The notes under the pieces were generated by a model. That model searched no databases, had not been told where the DNA came from, and worked only from the letters and a program-made list of their open reading frames with translations. A stretch of DNA of 64,000 nucleotides from Pusillimonas sp. UBA3987 (GTDB lineage: Bacteria; Pseudomonadota; Gammaproteobacteria; Burkholderiales; Burkholderiaceae_B), in contig DGCD01000010.1 in NCBI GenBank assembly GCA_002384935.1, positions 62,001 through 126,000 of the forward strand, written 5' to 3'. The first letter of the stretch is position 1; every line of letters starts with the position of its first letter. Positions 57,240 through 64,000 of this stretch are shown here, piece after piece. The position numbers and the translations under genes were made by a program.

Positions 57240-57429
57240 CAAGGGCTTTGCAAATTTTTGCAGAAGCAGTTTCCAAGCATTTATTAAATAAATGGCTCGT
57301 GGGTTTGCGGTGCCGCCAGTGTGTTCGGCATTCCCGGTATTTTTGGAACCGGGGTCTGTCAGCAGGCAGGGTAGCAGCAAAGAAGTTCGGTTTTTCCGGC
57401 ACCTGCAGTCATAAATTACAGGGTTTAAC
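57240..57429 (+). promoter_or_regulatory. Structured leader of rpmI-rplT
   Basis: No reading frame of note. GGTGCCG (57309-57315) is exactly complementary to CGGCACC (57397-57403) 81 bases away, close to the rpmI ribosome binding region. Local stems CCCGGT/ACCGGG are nested between. Long-range pairing of this kind is how L20 represses its own operon in E. coli; the resemblance is in layout, not sequence. Confidence 0.45.
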
Positions 57430-57627
57430 ATGCCAAAAATGAAAACCAAACGGGGCGCAGCCAAGCGTTTCCAGGTTCGCGGTAGCGGTTCCATCAAGCG
57501 CGGTCAGGCGTTCAAACGCCACATCCTTACCAAGAAAACCACTAAGAGCAAGCGCCAATTGCGCGGTTCCACTGCGGTTCACAAGTCTGATGTTGCGTCT
57601 GTTCGCAGCATGCTGCCCTACGCTTGA
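57430..57627 (+). CDS. rpmI: Ribosomal protein L35
   Basis: Large-subunit protein bL35, 65 aa, strongly basic, starting MPKMKTKRGAAKRFQVRGSG, with FKRHILTKKTTKSKRQLRG typical of the family. rplT follows 17 bp later. Unlike in most bacteria infC is not immediately upstream; instead yifB and a new promoter are. Confidence 0.98.
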   Translation: MPKMKTKRGAAKRFQVRGSGSIKRGQAFKRHILTKKTTKSKRQLRGSTAVHKSDVASVRSMLPYA

Positions 57628-57644
57628 ATTAACGGAGATTAACT

Positions 57645-58004
57645 ATGCCACGCGTAAAACGCGGCGTTACCGCCCGCGCTCGTCACAAAAAAGTTCTTAA
57701 AGCAGCCAAAGGTTATCGCGGTCGCCGCGGTAATGTATTCCGGGTTGCCAAGCAAGCGGTCATGCGTGCAGGCCAATATGCCTACCGCGACCGTCGCAAC
57801 AAGAAGCGTACTTTCCGCGCGCTATGGATCACTCGTATCAATGCGGCATGCCGTGAACTTGGTGTATCCTACAGCGTGTTTATCGCCGGTACAAAAAAAG
57901 CATCCATCGATCTCGACCGCAAGGTTTTGGCCGACATGGCTGTGAACGACAAAGCGGGTTTTGCCGCTGTGGTTCAACAGGCAAAAGCTGCTTTGGCTTC
58001 GTAA
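57645..58004 (+). CDS. rplT: Ribosomal protein L20
   Basis: Large-subunit assembly protein bL20, 119 aa. Conserved N-terminus MPRVKRGVTARARHKKVLKA and AKGYRGRRGNVFRVAKQAVM, then WITRINAACRELGVSYS. In E. coli L20 binds the leader of its own operon to repress L35 and itself. It is followed by pheS 75 bp later, with a hairpin between. Confidence 0.98.
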   Translation: MPRVKRGVTARARHKKVLKAAKGYRGRRGNVFRVAKQAVMRAGQYAYRDRRNKKRTFRALWITRINAACRELGVSYSVFIAGTKKASIDLDRKVLADMAVNDKAGFAAVVQQAKAALAS

Positions 58005-58031
58005 GCTTTTACGTCAACGGTATTGCACTAG

Positions 58032-58055
58032 AACGGGGCTCGGTCGGGCTCCGTT
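58032..58055 (+). terminator. Attenuator-like hairpin between rplT and pheS
   Basis: AACGGGGCTC (58032-58041) pairs over 10 bp, with two G-T pairs, with GGGCTCCGTT (58046-58055), loop GGTC. The sequence after it (TGCATTTGG) has a weak T content. It is where E. coli has the pheST attenuator, but no leader peptide with a run of phenylalanine codons is visible. It may reduce read-through into pheST. Confidence 0.5.
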
Positions 58056-58079
58056 TGCATTTGGAAAAACGATTAACCC

Positions 58080-59102
58080 ATGACTTCGTCCGATGAAGAC
58101 CTGATCGCTCAGGCAACCGAGGCGTTTCAGCAGGCAACCGATGCCAATGCGCTGGAGAACGCAAAAGCCCGTTTTATTGGCAAGCAAGGCTTGCTCACTT
58201 CCATGCTGAAAGGGCTGGCCAAGTTGGAGCCGGCCGAGAAGAAAACCGAAGGCGCGCGTATTAACCAGCTCAAGCAGCAGATTGAATCCTTGCTGACCGA
58301 GCGTCGGCAGCAACTGGTGCAGGCGCAACTTCAACGTCGGCTGGCATCGGAAACGATCGATGTCACCTTGCCCGGCCGGGGCTACGCAACAGGCGGGATT
58401 CATCCCGTTATTCAAACATGGCAGCGTGTCGAAGCCATTTTTCGCTCCATCGGATTCGATGTGGCCGATGGGCCGGAAATTGAAGATGACTGGACAAACT
58501 TCACCGCGCTGAATAACCCGGAGAACCATCCGGCCCGTTCCATGCAGGATACTTTTTATGTCGACATGAACGACAGCAAGGGCTTGCCCATGTTGTTGCG
58601 CACGCATACCAGTCCCATGCAGGTGCGTTATGCACGCATGCATAGCCCCCCCATCAAAGTGATCGCGCCTGGCCGCACCTATCGGGTTGACAGCGACGCA
58701 ACGCATTCACCGATGTTTCACCAGGTGGAAGGGTTATGGGTCGCCGAGAACATTTCTTTTGCCGACCTGAAAGGGGTCTACACCAATTTTCTGCGGGCCT
58801 TTTTTGAAACCGACGATCTCTCAGTTCGTTTTCGCCCGTCGTTCTTCCCGTTTACCGAGCCCTCGGCTGAAATCGACATGATGTTTACATCAGGCCCCAA
58901 TCAGGGCAAGTGGCTGGAAATATCGGGCTCCGGGCAGGTTCATCCTCAGGTTATTCGTAACTTCGGCCTGGATCCTGAACGTTATATTGGCTTTGCGTTT
59001 GGCTCAGGTCTTGAGCGCTTGACCATGCTTCGCTACGGCGTGAATGATTTGCGTCAGTTTTTTGAAGGTGATTTGCGTTTCCTGCGTCAGTTTAATCGCT
59101 GA
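58080..59102 (+). CDS. pheS: Phenylalanyl-tRNA synthetase alpha subunit
   Basis: Class II catalytic subunit, 340 aa. N-terminal coiled-coil for tRNA binding (about residues 1-85), then motif 2 (AHSPMFHQVEGLWVAENISF region, with HTSPMQVR before it) and motif 3 (GFAFGSGLERLTMLRYGVNDLR). GRTYRVDSDATHSP marks the amino-acid site region. It starts 75 bp after rplT and is followed by pheT after 78 bp. Confidence 0.97.
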   Translation: MTSSDEDLIAQATEAFQQATDANALENAKARFIGKQGLLTSMLKGLAKLEPAEKKTEGARINQLKQQIESLLTERRQQLVQAQLQRRLASETIDVTLPGRGYATGGIHPVIQTWQRVEAIFRSIGFDVADGPEIEDDWTNFTALNNPENHPARSMQDTFYVDMNDSKGLPMLLRTHTSPMQVRYARMHSPPIKVIAPGRTYRVDSDATHSPMFHQVEGLWVAENISFADLKGVYTNFLRAFFETDDLSVRFRPSFFPFTEPSAEIDMMFTSGPNQGKWLEISGSGQVHPQVIRNFGLDPERYIGFAFGSGLERLTMLRYGVNDLRQFFEGDLRFLRQFNR

Positions 59103-59119
59103 CATCGCCTTGATTCGTG

Positions 59120-59139
59120 TCGGGTGCAAAGGCACCCGA
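59120..59139 (+). other. Intercistronic hairpin between pheS and pheT
   Basis: TCGGGTGC (59120-59127) pairs perfectly with GCACCCGA (59132-59139) across a four-base loop. No T-run follows, so it is more likely an mRNA stability or processing element than a terminator. Confidence 0.45.
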
Positions 59140-59180
59140 ACCCGGTTTCCCAGACTCTTTAATCGATTTCAGACATTATT

Positions 59181-61595
59181 ATGCAATTCCCAGAATCGTG
59201 GTTGCGCAGCTTTGTGAATCCGAGCATTGATTCCGATGCGTTATCTCATCAACTCACCATGGCGGGCCTCGAGGTTGAAGAGGTTGGCCCGGTGGCTCCG
59301 CCGTTCGAGCAGATCGTTGTTGCCCATATCAAGGAAATTTCTGCCCATCCCAACGCCGATAAATTGCGCATATGTCAGGTGGATGATGGCTCCGGGGAAT
59401 TGCTTCAGGTGGTGTGCGGCGCCCCAAATGCTGCGGCCGGCTTAACCGTGCCGTTTGCGCGCATTGGTGCCAGGCTGCCCGATGGCATGAAAATCGGCAA
59501 GGCGAAAATGCGTGGGGTCGAGTCATTCGGCATGTTGTGCTCGGCTCGCGAGCTGGGGTTGTCGGAAGATCATGCCGGCTTGCTCGAGCTCGATCAAGGC
59601 CTGCCGGCAGGACAATCGATCCGGGAAGCGCTCAGTCTTGATGACACGGTATTTACGCTGAAACTCACCCCGAACAGGGCCGATTGCCTGTCGATTCTGG
59701 GCGTTGCGCGTGAGGTCGCCGCGCTGAACGGCGTTACTTTGCATCTGCCGCGTGCGGAGCCAGTGGCCGTTACCATTAATGATCACTTGCCGGTTGAGGT
59801 CAACGCGCCCGACCTCTGCGGTCGATTTGCCGGTCGCGTTATCCGGGGCGTCAATGCCAAAGCCAAAACCCCCGATTGGATGCGCGCACGTCTGGAACGT
59901 TGCGGTCAACGCTCTATTTCGGCTTTGGTCGACATTTCCAACTACGTCATGCTCGAGTTGGGGCGCCCGACGCACGTCTTTGATCTGGCCAAGGTGAATC
60001 ATGGTTTAACAGTGCGCTGGGGCAAAGAGGGTGAGCAGCTCGAGCTGCTGAATGGCCAAACCATTACGCTGCAACCGGATGTCGGTGTTATCGCATCGGG
60101 CAGCGAACTTGAGAGCCTGGCTGGCATTATGGGCGGCGAGGCCAGTGCGGTAACGCTTGATACCACCGATATTTACCTTGAGGGCGCCTTTTGGTGGCCT
60201 GAGGCAATTATGGGTCGGGCCCGGCGCTTCAAGTTCAGTTCCGAAGCCAGTCATCGTTTTGAACGCGGTGTTGATTTTGCGAATATTCCACAAGATCTCG
60301 AACGCATGACGCAATTGATACTGGATATTTGTGGCGGGCAGGCCGGCCCGCTCGACGACCAGATTATTAATTTGCCTGATCGGCCTGTCGTGGATTTGCG
60401 TGTCGATCGTTGTCGGCTTGTATTGGGTATCGATGTTTCCGAACAGGAAATTGGCGAAATCTTTACCCGGCTGAGCTTGCCTTATCAACTGGAAAACGGT
60501 GTGTTCAAGGTGACCCCGCCAAGCTATCGATTCGATTTGATCATTGAAGAAGATCTGATCGAGGAGGTTGCGCGTGTTTACGGGTTTGAACGCATTCCTG
60601 ATTTGGCTCCGGTTGCGCCCGCCATCATGACAATGCCTGAGGAAACCTTGAAAGGCCCTCATGCCCTTCGGGCGATCATGGCTTTGCGCGATTATCAGGA
60701 AGTGATCAATTTTTCATTCGTTGAGCAAGCGTGGGAAACGAATTATTGTGCGAACAGTGATCCGATTCGCCTGTTGAACCCCATTGCCAGCCAGTTGGCC
60801 GTGATGCGTTCCAGTTTGATCGGGGGTTTGCTGGCAAATATCGTACACAACGCCAATCGCAAGCAGTCACGTGTCCGGATTTTCGAGTTGGGCCGGGTAT
60901 TTGAACGTGATCCTGCGGTCAAGGAAGGCGATCTGGCGGTTCAAGGGGTAAGGCAACCGCAACGCCTGGCGGCAGCGGCCTGGGGGCCGGCCATGTCCGA
61001 GCAATGGGGCGTACCCGACCGGGCCGTTGATTTCTACGATGTAAAAAGTGACCTTGAAGCGTTAATGGGAAGCCGGGCACACGAACTGGTTTGCCAGGTG
61101 GCGACTCATCCGGCCTTGCATCCGGGGCGCAGTGCCCGCTTGCTGCTGGGCAGCCAGCCAATTGGCTGGCTCGGCGAAGTGCATCCGCAATGGGTTCAAC
61201 AATTGGAACTGGCACGCGCGCCGGTGGTTTTCGAAGTGGATGTCGACGCAATCTCCCATGTTAACCTGCCTGCGCCAACTGAAATTTCCCGGCAACCTGT
61301 CGTGGTTCGCGATCTGGCGATCTGGGTTGATGAAGGTGTGTCTTATCAGGGTTTACTCGATACCTTAAAGCAAAGTATTGCTTCTGATGCTAAGCTAAAG
61401 ATTGTCAAAGATATTCGCTTGTTTGATGTCTGGCGTGACAAGAACGCCGAAGTGGCATCGGCGCAAACCAGTCTGGCTTTGCGTTTTTGGTTGCAAGACC
61501 CGGCGGTCACGCTGGATGATCAGCAGGTGGAAGACTGCATGAAAGTATTGTTGGCGGCCCTGGTCGATCAGCATGGCGTTCGGCAACGAGCATAA
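59181..61595 (+). CDS. pheT: Phenylalanyl-tRNA synthetase beta subunit
   Basis: Editing and tRNA-binding subunit, 804 aa. Visible domains in order: EMAP-II-like tRNA-binding domain (about 40-150, ISAHPNADKLRICQV), B3/B4 editing core (about 210-375), B5 domain (about 400-475, with LEEVARVYGFERIP-like end IEEDLIEEVARVYGFERIP), catalytic-like core, and C-terminal ferredoxin-fold anticodon-binding domain (about 710-804, QPVVVRDLAIWVDEGVSY). All are intact. ihfA starts 10 bp after its stop. Confidence 0.97.
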   Translation: MQFPESWLRSFVNPSIDSDALSHQLTMAGLEVEEVGPVAPPFEQIVVAHIKEISAHPNADKLRICQVDDGSGELLQVVCGAPNAAAGLTVPFARIGARLPDGMKIGKAKMRGVESFGMLCSARELGLSEDHAGLLELDQGLPAGQSIREALSLDDTVFTLKLTPNRADCLSILGVAREVAALNGVTLHLPRAEPVAVTINDHLPVEVNAPDLCGRFAGRVIRGVNAKAKTPDWMRARLERCGQRSISALVDISNYVMLELGRPTHVFDLAKVNHGLTVRWGKEGEQLELLNGQTITLQPDVGVIASGSELESLAGIMGGEASAVTLDTTDIYLEGAFWWPEAIMGRARRFKFSSEASHRFERGVDFANIPQDLERMTQLILDICGGQAGPLDDQIINLPDRPVVDLRVDRCRLVLGIDVSEQEIGEIFTRLSLPYQLENGVFKVTPPSYRFDLIIEEDLIEEVARVYGFERIPDLAPVAPAIMTMPEETLKGPHALRAIMALRDYQEVINFSFVEQAWETNYCANSDPIRLLNPIASQLAVMRSSLIGGLLANIVHNANRKQSRVRIFELGRVFERDPAVKEGDLAVQGVRQPQRLAAAAWGPAMSEQWGVPDRAVDFYDVKSDLEALMGSRAHELVCQVATHPALHPGRSARLLLGSQPIGWLGEVHPQWVQQLELARAPVVFEVDVDAISHVNLPAPTEISRQPVVVRDLAIWVDEGVSYQGLLDTLKQSIASDAKLKIVKDIRLFDVWRDKNAEVASAQTSLALRFWLQDPAVTLDDQQVEDCMKVLLAALVDQHGVRQRA

Positions 61596-61605
61596 GAGAG
61601 ACATC

Positions 61606-61923
61606 ATGAATCAGGAAGCACGTACACTGACCAAAGCCGAGTTGGCCGAATTGTTGTTTGACCGGGTGGGTTTGAACAAGCGTGAAGCCAAAGATCTGGT
61701 TGATACTTTTTTTGAGGAAATCCGAGACTCCCTGGCCAACGGTGTCGAAGTCAAGTTGTCTGGTTTTGGTAATTTCCAGGTTCGCGATAAGCCGCCGCGC
61801 CCGGGCCGAAACCCCAAAACGGGTGAAGTCATTCCCATTGATGCTCGTCGGGTCGTTACGTTTCATGCCAGTCAGAAATTGAAAGGCGCCGTTGAACAGG
61901 CACCAGACGAATCTGCTCTTTAA
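61606..61923 (+). CDS. ihfA: Integration host factor alpha subunit
   Basis: DNA-bending protein of the HU/IHF family, 105 aa from the ATG at 61606. N-terminus TLTKAELAELLFDRVGLNKR and the arm VRDKPPRPGRNPKTGEVIPI, whose proline intercalates into DNA. Position after pheT is the classic place of ihfA, which separates it from hup and ihfB. The stop is followed 24 bp later by a MerR-type gene. IHF often assists sigma-54 promoters such as that of glnK here. Confidence 0.96.
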   Translation: MNQEARTLTKAELAELLFDRVGLNKREAKDLVDTFFEEIRDSLANGVEVKLSGFGNFQVRDKPPRPGRNPKTGEVIPIDARRVVTFHASQKLKGAVEQAPDESAL

Positions 61924-61947
61924 TGTTTTCATTGACGAAACAAAGCC

Positions 61948-62349
61948 ATGATTTCCAGCCAAACGTCAGTTAATCTGCCCCCTATACCTGCAAAGCGTTA
62001 TTTCACTATCGGCGAGGTCAGTGAGCTGTGTGCGGTTAAGCCGCATGTTCTGCGCTATTGGGAGCAGGAATTCACGCAACTCAAGCCGGTTAAGCGGCGC
62101 GGGAATCGTCGCTATTATCAACATCATGAAGTCTTGCTTATTCGCCGAATCCGCGATTTGCTGTACGAGCAGGGCTTTACCATCAGCGGCGCGCGCAATC
62201 GCCTGGGTGATGCTCGTGATGTACCGCACGACGCTGAAGCGGCAGTGCGCCTGACCGGCCAGGAGTTCCAGGCAATGCGCAATGAACTCATTGCCATTCG
62301 CGATAACCTCGACCAGGCGCTTGGAGCGCAGTCTGAAACGGCCGGTTGA
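61948..62349 (+). CDS. MerR family transcriptional regulator
   Basis: A 133-aa MerR-type regulator. The winged helix-turn-helix is at about residues 17-85 (FTIGEVSELCAVKPHVLRYW, EQEFTQLKPVKRRGNRRYY), followed by a short dimerisation helix (TGQEFQAMRNELIAIRDNLD). It has no cysteine-based metal site, so is not a metal sensor of the classic kind. The ihfA-merR pair after pheT is widely conserved in proteobacteria and is presumably co-expressed. Its stop overlaps the start of the next gene (TGATG). Confidence 0.9.
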   Translation: MISSQTSVNLPPIPAKRYFTIGEVSELCAVKPHVLRYWEQEFTQLKPVKRRGNRRYYQHHEVLLIRRIRDLLYEQGFTISGARNRLGDARDVPHDAEAAVRLTGQEFQAMRNELIAIRDNLDQALGAQSETAG

Positions 62350-63149
62350 TGCGTTCTGAGGCGTTGCATGCTTTGTGCCTGACAGACCCCGGCCAGAAGG
62401 TTCAGGCGGTGTGGGCAATTGAAAGCGGGCCCGATTCGCTTGATTCGGAACAAGACCTGCATGTGCCTGAAGGTGTCGTGATTCCCGGTCGCCCCGATCG
62501 ACCGGAACTGGTTGGTCCTTTCAAAGTCAAGCAGCGATCAGTGCATACCGAACAGGGTCGAGCGGCACTGATTCATTCGCTGGCACACATTGAATTTAAT
62601 GCGATCAATCTTGCGCTGGATATTATTTGGCGCTTTCCCGGCATGCCTTCCCGGTTCTATGGCGATTGGCTCACGGTTGCCAAGGAAGAGGCCTATCATT
62701 TTTCTTTGCTAAGCAACCATTTGCATGGCATGGGTCATGCCTACGGCGATTTTCCCGCGCATGATGGTTTGTGGGAGATGGCGCAACGCACTGAGGATAA
62801 CTTGCTTGCCAGGCTGGCCCTGGTACCGCGAACCCTTGAAGCACGCGGCTTGGATGCTTCTCCGGTGGTCCGCACGAAATTGGCAAACGCCAATGATATC
62901 GAGGCGGCGCAGATCATCGATATTATTTTGCATGATGAAATAGGCCACGTGGCAATCGGCAACAAATGGTATCGCCATTTGTGTCTGGAAAACCGGTTTG
63001 ATCCTGTTGCACATTACGCTGAGATGGCCCGAATTTACAGGGCGCCGCGTTTGAAAGGGCCTTTCAATATCGAGGCCCGGATAGCGGCCGGTTTTACTGA
63101 GCGCGAGTTGGAGGCGCTTCAGGCTCAGGATCGGGTACCTGCAACCTGA
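62349..63149 (+). CDS. DUF455 ferritin-like protein
   Basis: A 266-aa protein of the DUF455 family, with a ferritin-like diiron pattern: AHIEFNAINLALD (first Glu), EEAYHF (second pair), VPRTLEARGLDA (family motif) and DEIGHVAIG. The ATG overlaps the merR stop by one base. No enzymatic role is known to me for this family; relatives are sometimes annotated near rhodanese or tRNA-modification genes (like MiaE-type diiron hydroxylases). Its 3' end overlaps the convergent anti-sigma gene by 56 bp. Confidence 0.82.
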   Translation: MRSEALHALCLTDPGQKVQAVWAIESGPDSLDSEQDLHVPEGVVIPGRPDRPELVGPFKVKQRSVHTEQGRAALIHSLAHIEFNAINLALDIIWRFPGMPSRFYGDWLTVAKEEAYHFSLLSNHLHGMGHAYGDFPAHDGLWEMAQRTEDNLLARLALVPRTLEARGLDASPVVRTKLANANDIEAAQIIDIILHDEIGHVAIGNKWYRHLCLENRFDPVAHYAEMARIYRAPRLKGPFNIEARIAAGFTERELEALQAQDRVPAT

Positions 63150-64000
63150 AGCTTTGTCCTATAAAGGCAATGTCACCTTCGGGCTCCACCAGTTCGGCGG
63201 GGTTCTGTTCGATGGTAATTTCGTACAGCATGGGCTCGACAACTGAAAATCCACTGGTCAGGCGTATCTGGCTGGGCGCGTTATCTTTGATTGTGCCCAG
63301 TTTCTGGATTGCCGGTGAATTGGGTTTTCGGCGCCATAAGACCAGCGTTTCATTGGTGTCCAATTGGCTTTTCAGCAGCGGCTCAAGATGCAATACGCCG
63401 GGTTCACGCGAAACAATCAGCCAGCCCGGTGTCGATGTGCTGCCCGGCGGTTGCAAGACAACTGTGTGCAAAGATAACGGTTCCGGCGGTGCATTTTCCG
63501 TATTTTCGGCCGTGTTGTGTGAGGCCAGTTCGGATTGAATGGGTGCCAGCCAGATATAAAGGCCAAATACCAATATCAGCAAGAAAATTGCAATGGCCAA
63601 TATGTGCAATTTGCGGCTTTTTCGTGGTCGCACCGGTTCAGGTTCGGACAATCTTGGGCCAGGATCGGGCACTGCCTGGGCTTGTGGTTTGGGCGTTGCG
63701 GGTTGCGTTTCGTGGTCTGTTGTCCCACTGACCGGGTGGATGTTTTTTTCAGGCGTTTTCAACGGCTGTGGAATAATCGTCAGTTGTAACGTCTTTTGAA
63801 CTTTTTCCCATGTTTGTTCGTCGGGATCGTTTATGGCCAGGATAGGTGTTAACCGGAAAAATAATCCTTCCCAGTAGAGTGCCTGCTTTAAGGCATTGTC
63901 GTCTTCGGCAATAGCCGACTGGGCAGCACCGGCCTGGTTTGGGTCAAGCAGGCCAAGCACATAGAGCGCAATCAAGGCCTGACCGGCCTGGGATCCCGAT
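63094..64000 (-). CDS. Anti-sigma-K factor RskA-like protein, 5' end missing
   Basis: The frame runs on past the window edge (…GQALIALYVLGLLD), so the start is not visible; about 301 residues are seen. The N-terminal part (ALYVLGLLDPNQAGAAQ) is the zinc-finger-like sigma-binding region of anti-sigma-K/RskA proteins. A Pro-rich linker precedes one membrane helix at 63548-63616 (HILAIAIFLLILVFGLYIWL), and a C-terminal extracytoplasmic RskA domain with WLIVSREPGVLHLEPL and TLVLWRRKPN follows. The cognate ECF sigma factor would be expected just outside the window, upstream. Family call from architecture. Confidence 0.78.
   Translation of the reverse strand, partial: SGSQAGQALIALYVLGLLDPNQAGAAQSAIAEDDNALKQALYWEGLFFRLTPILAINDPDEQTWEKVQKTLQLTIIPQPLKTPEKNIHPVSGTTDHETQPATPKPQAQAVPDPGPRLSEPEPVRPRKSRKLHILAIAIFLLILVFGLYIWLAPIQSELASHNTAENTENAPPEPLSLHTVVLQPPGSTSTPGWLIVSREPGVLHLEPLLKSQLDTNETLVLWRRKPNSPAIQKLGTIKDNAPSQIRLTSGFSVVEPMLYEITIEQNPAELVEPEGDIAFIGQSFRLQVPDPEPEAPPTRAQ

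Overview
The window is a near-contiguous stretch of core chromosome from a betaproteobacterium, most likely order Burkholderiales and probably family Alcaligenaceae. This assignment rests on gene content and order: isc-hsc-fdx, rpfE-recJ, lolCD-tatD, thrB of the aminoglycoside-phosphotransferase type, leuCDB-asd-fimV-truA-trpF, gshB with a regulatory PTS, glnK-amtB-ubiK-yifB, pheST-ihfA-merR, and a long IF-1 paralogue. Genus and species cannot be fixed from sequence reading alone. No phage, insertion sequence, CRISPR array or complete mobile element is visible.

Layout. 1-4.5 kb: Fe-S assembly (iscS, cut by the window edge, then iscU, iscA, hscB, hscA, fdx). 4.6-7.4 kb, minus strand: prfB-lysS, with prfB carrying a programmed +1 frameshift. 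7.5-10 kb: ahpC and ahpF behind a promoter that abuts an OxyR-like site. 10-15 kb: thpR, sixA, infA, a cytochrome b561, a ferritin-like protein, a patatin and a LON-domain protein. 15.1-17.9 kb: a feruloyl-CoA-synthase-like ligase followed by a BoxR/BzdR-type regulator (HTH plus shikimate-kinase-like domain). 17.9-34.8 kb: recJ, rpfE, lolCD, tatD, a flavin monooxygenase, comEC, an RNase AM-like PHP protein, thrB, dusA, CBS and YihY proteins, and selO. 34.8-44.5 kb: amino-acid biosynthesis (aroC, leuCDB, asd, trpF) with fimV and truA. 44.5-46.3 kb: a small accessory patch of three exported or lipid-anchored proteins with no recognised function, next to tRNA-Val(GAC). 46.5-49 kb: thrS and infC. 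49-57.2 kb: gshB, a regulatory PTS (EIIA, HPr, EI), amtB/glnK behind a sigma-54 promoter, two small lipoproteins, ubiK and yifB. 57.2-62.3 kb: rpmI, rplT, pheS, pheT, ihfA and a MerR regulator. 62.3-64 kb: a DUF455 ferritin-like protein and a truncated anti-sigma factor.

How the genes work together. The isc cluster makes and delivers Fe-S clusters, used in this window by fdx and LeuC. AhpF reduces AhpC for peroxide removal. GlnK gates AmtB for ammonium uptake under nitrogen control. EI, HPr and EIIA form a phosphorelay without sugar permease genes nearby. thrS, infC, rpmI, rplT, pheST, infA, prfB, lysS and dusA form a dispersed translation set.

Main points of interest: an AUC start codon on infC; the usually continuous infC-rpmI-rplT cluster split by about 8 kb, with a terminator after infC and a new promoter before rpmI; the CoA-ligase/BoxR pair with a possible operator on the ligase promoter; and the orphan envelope cassette at 44.5-46.0 kb with a 14-bp palindrome over its first ribosome binding site.
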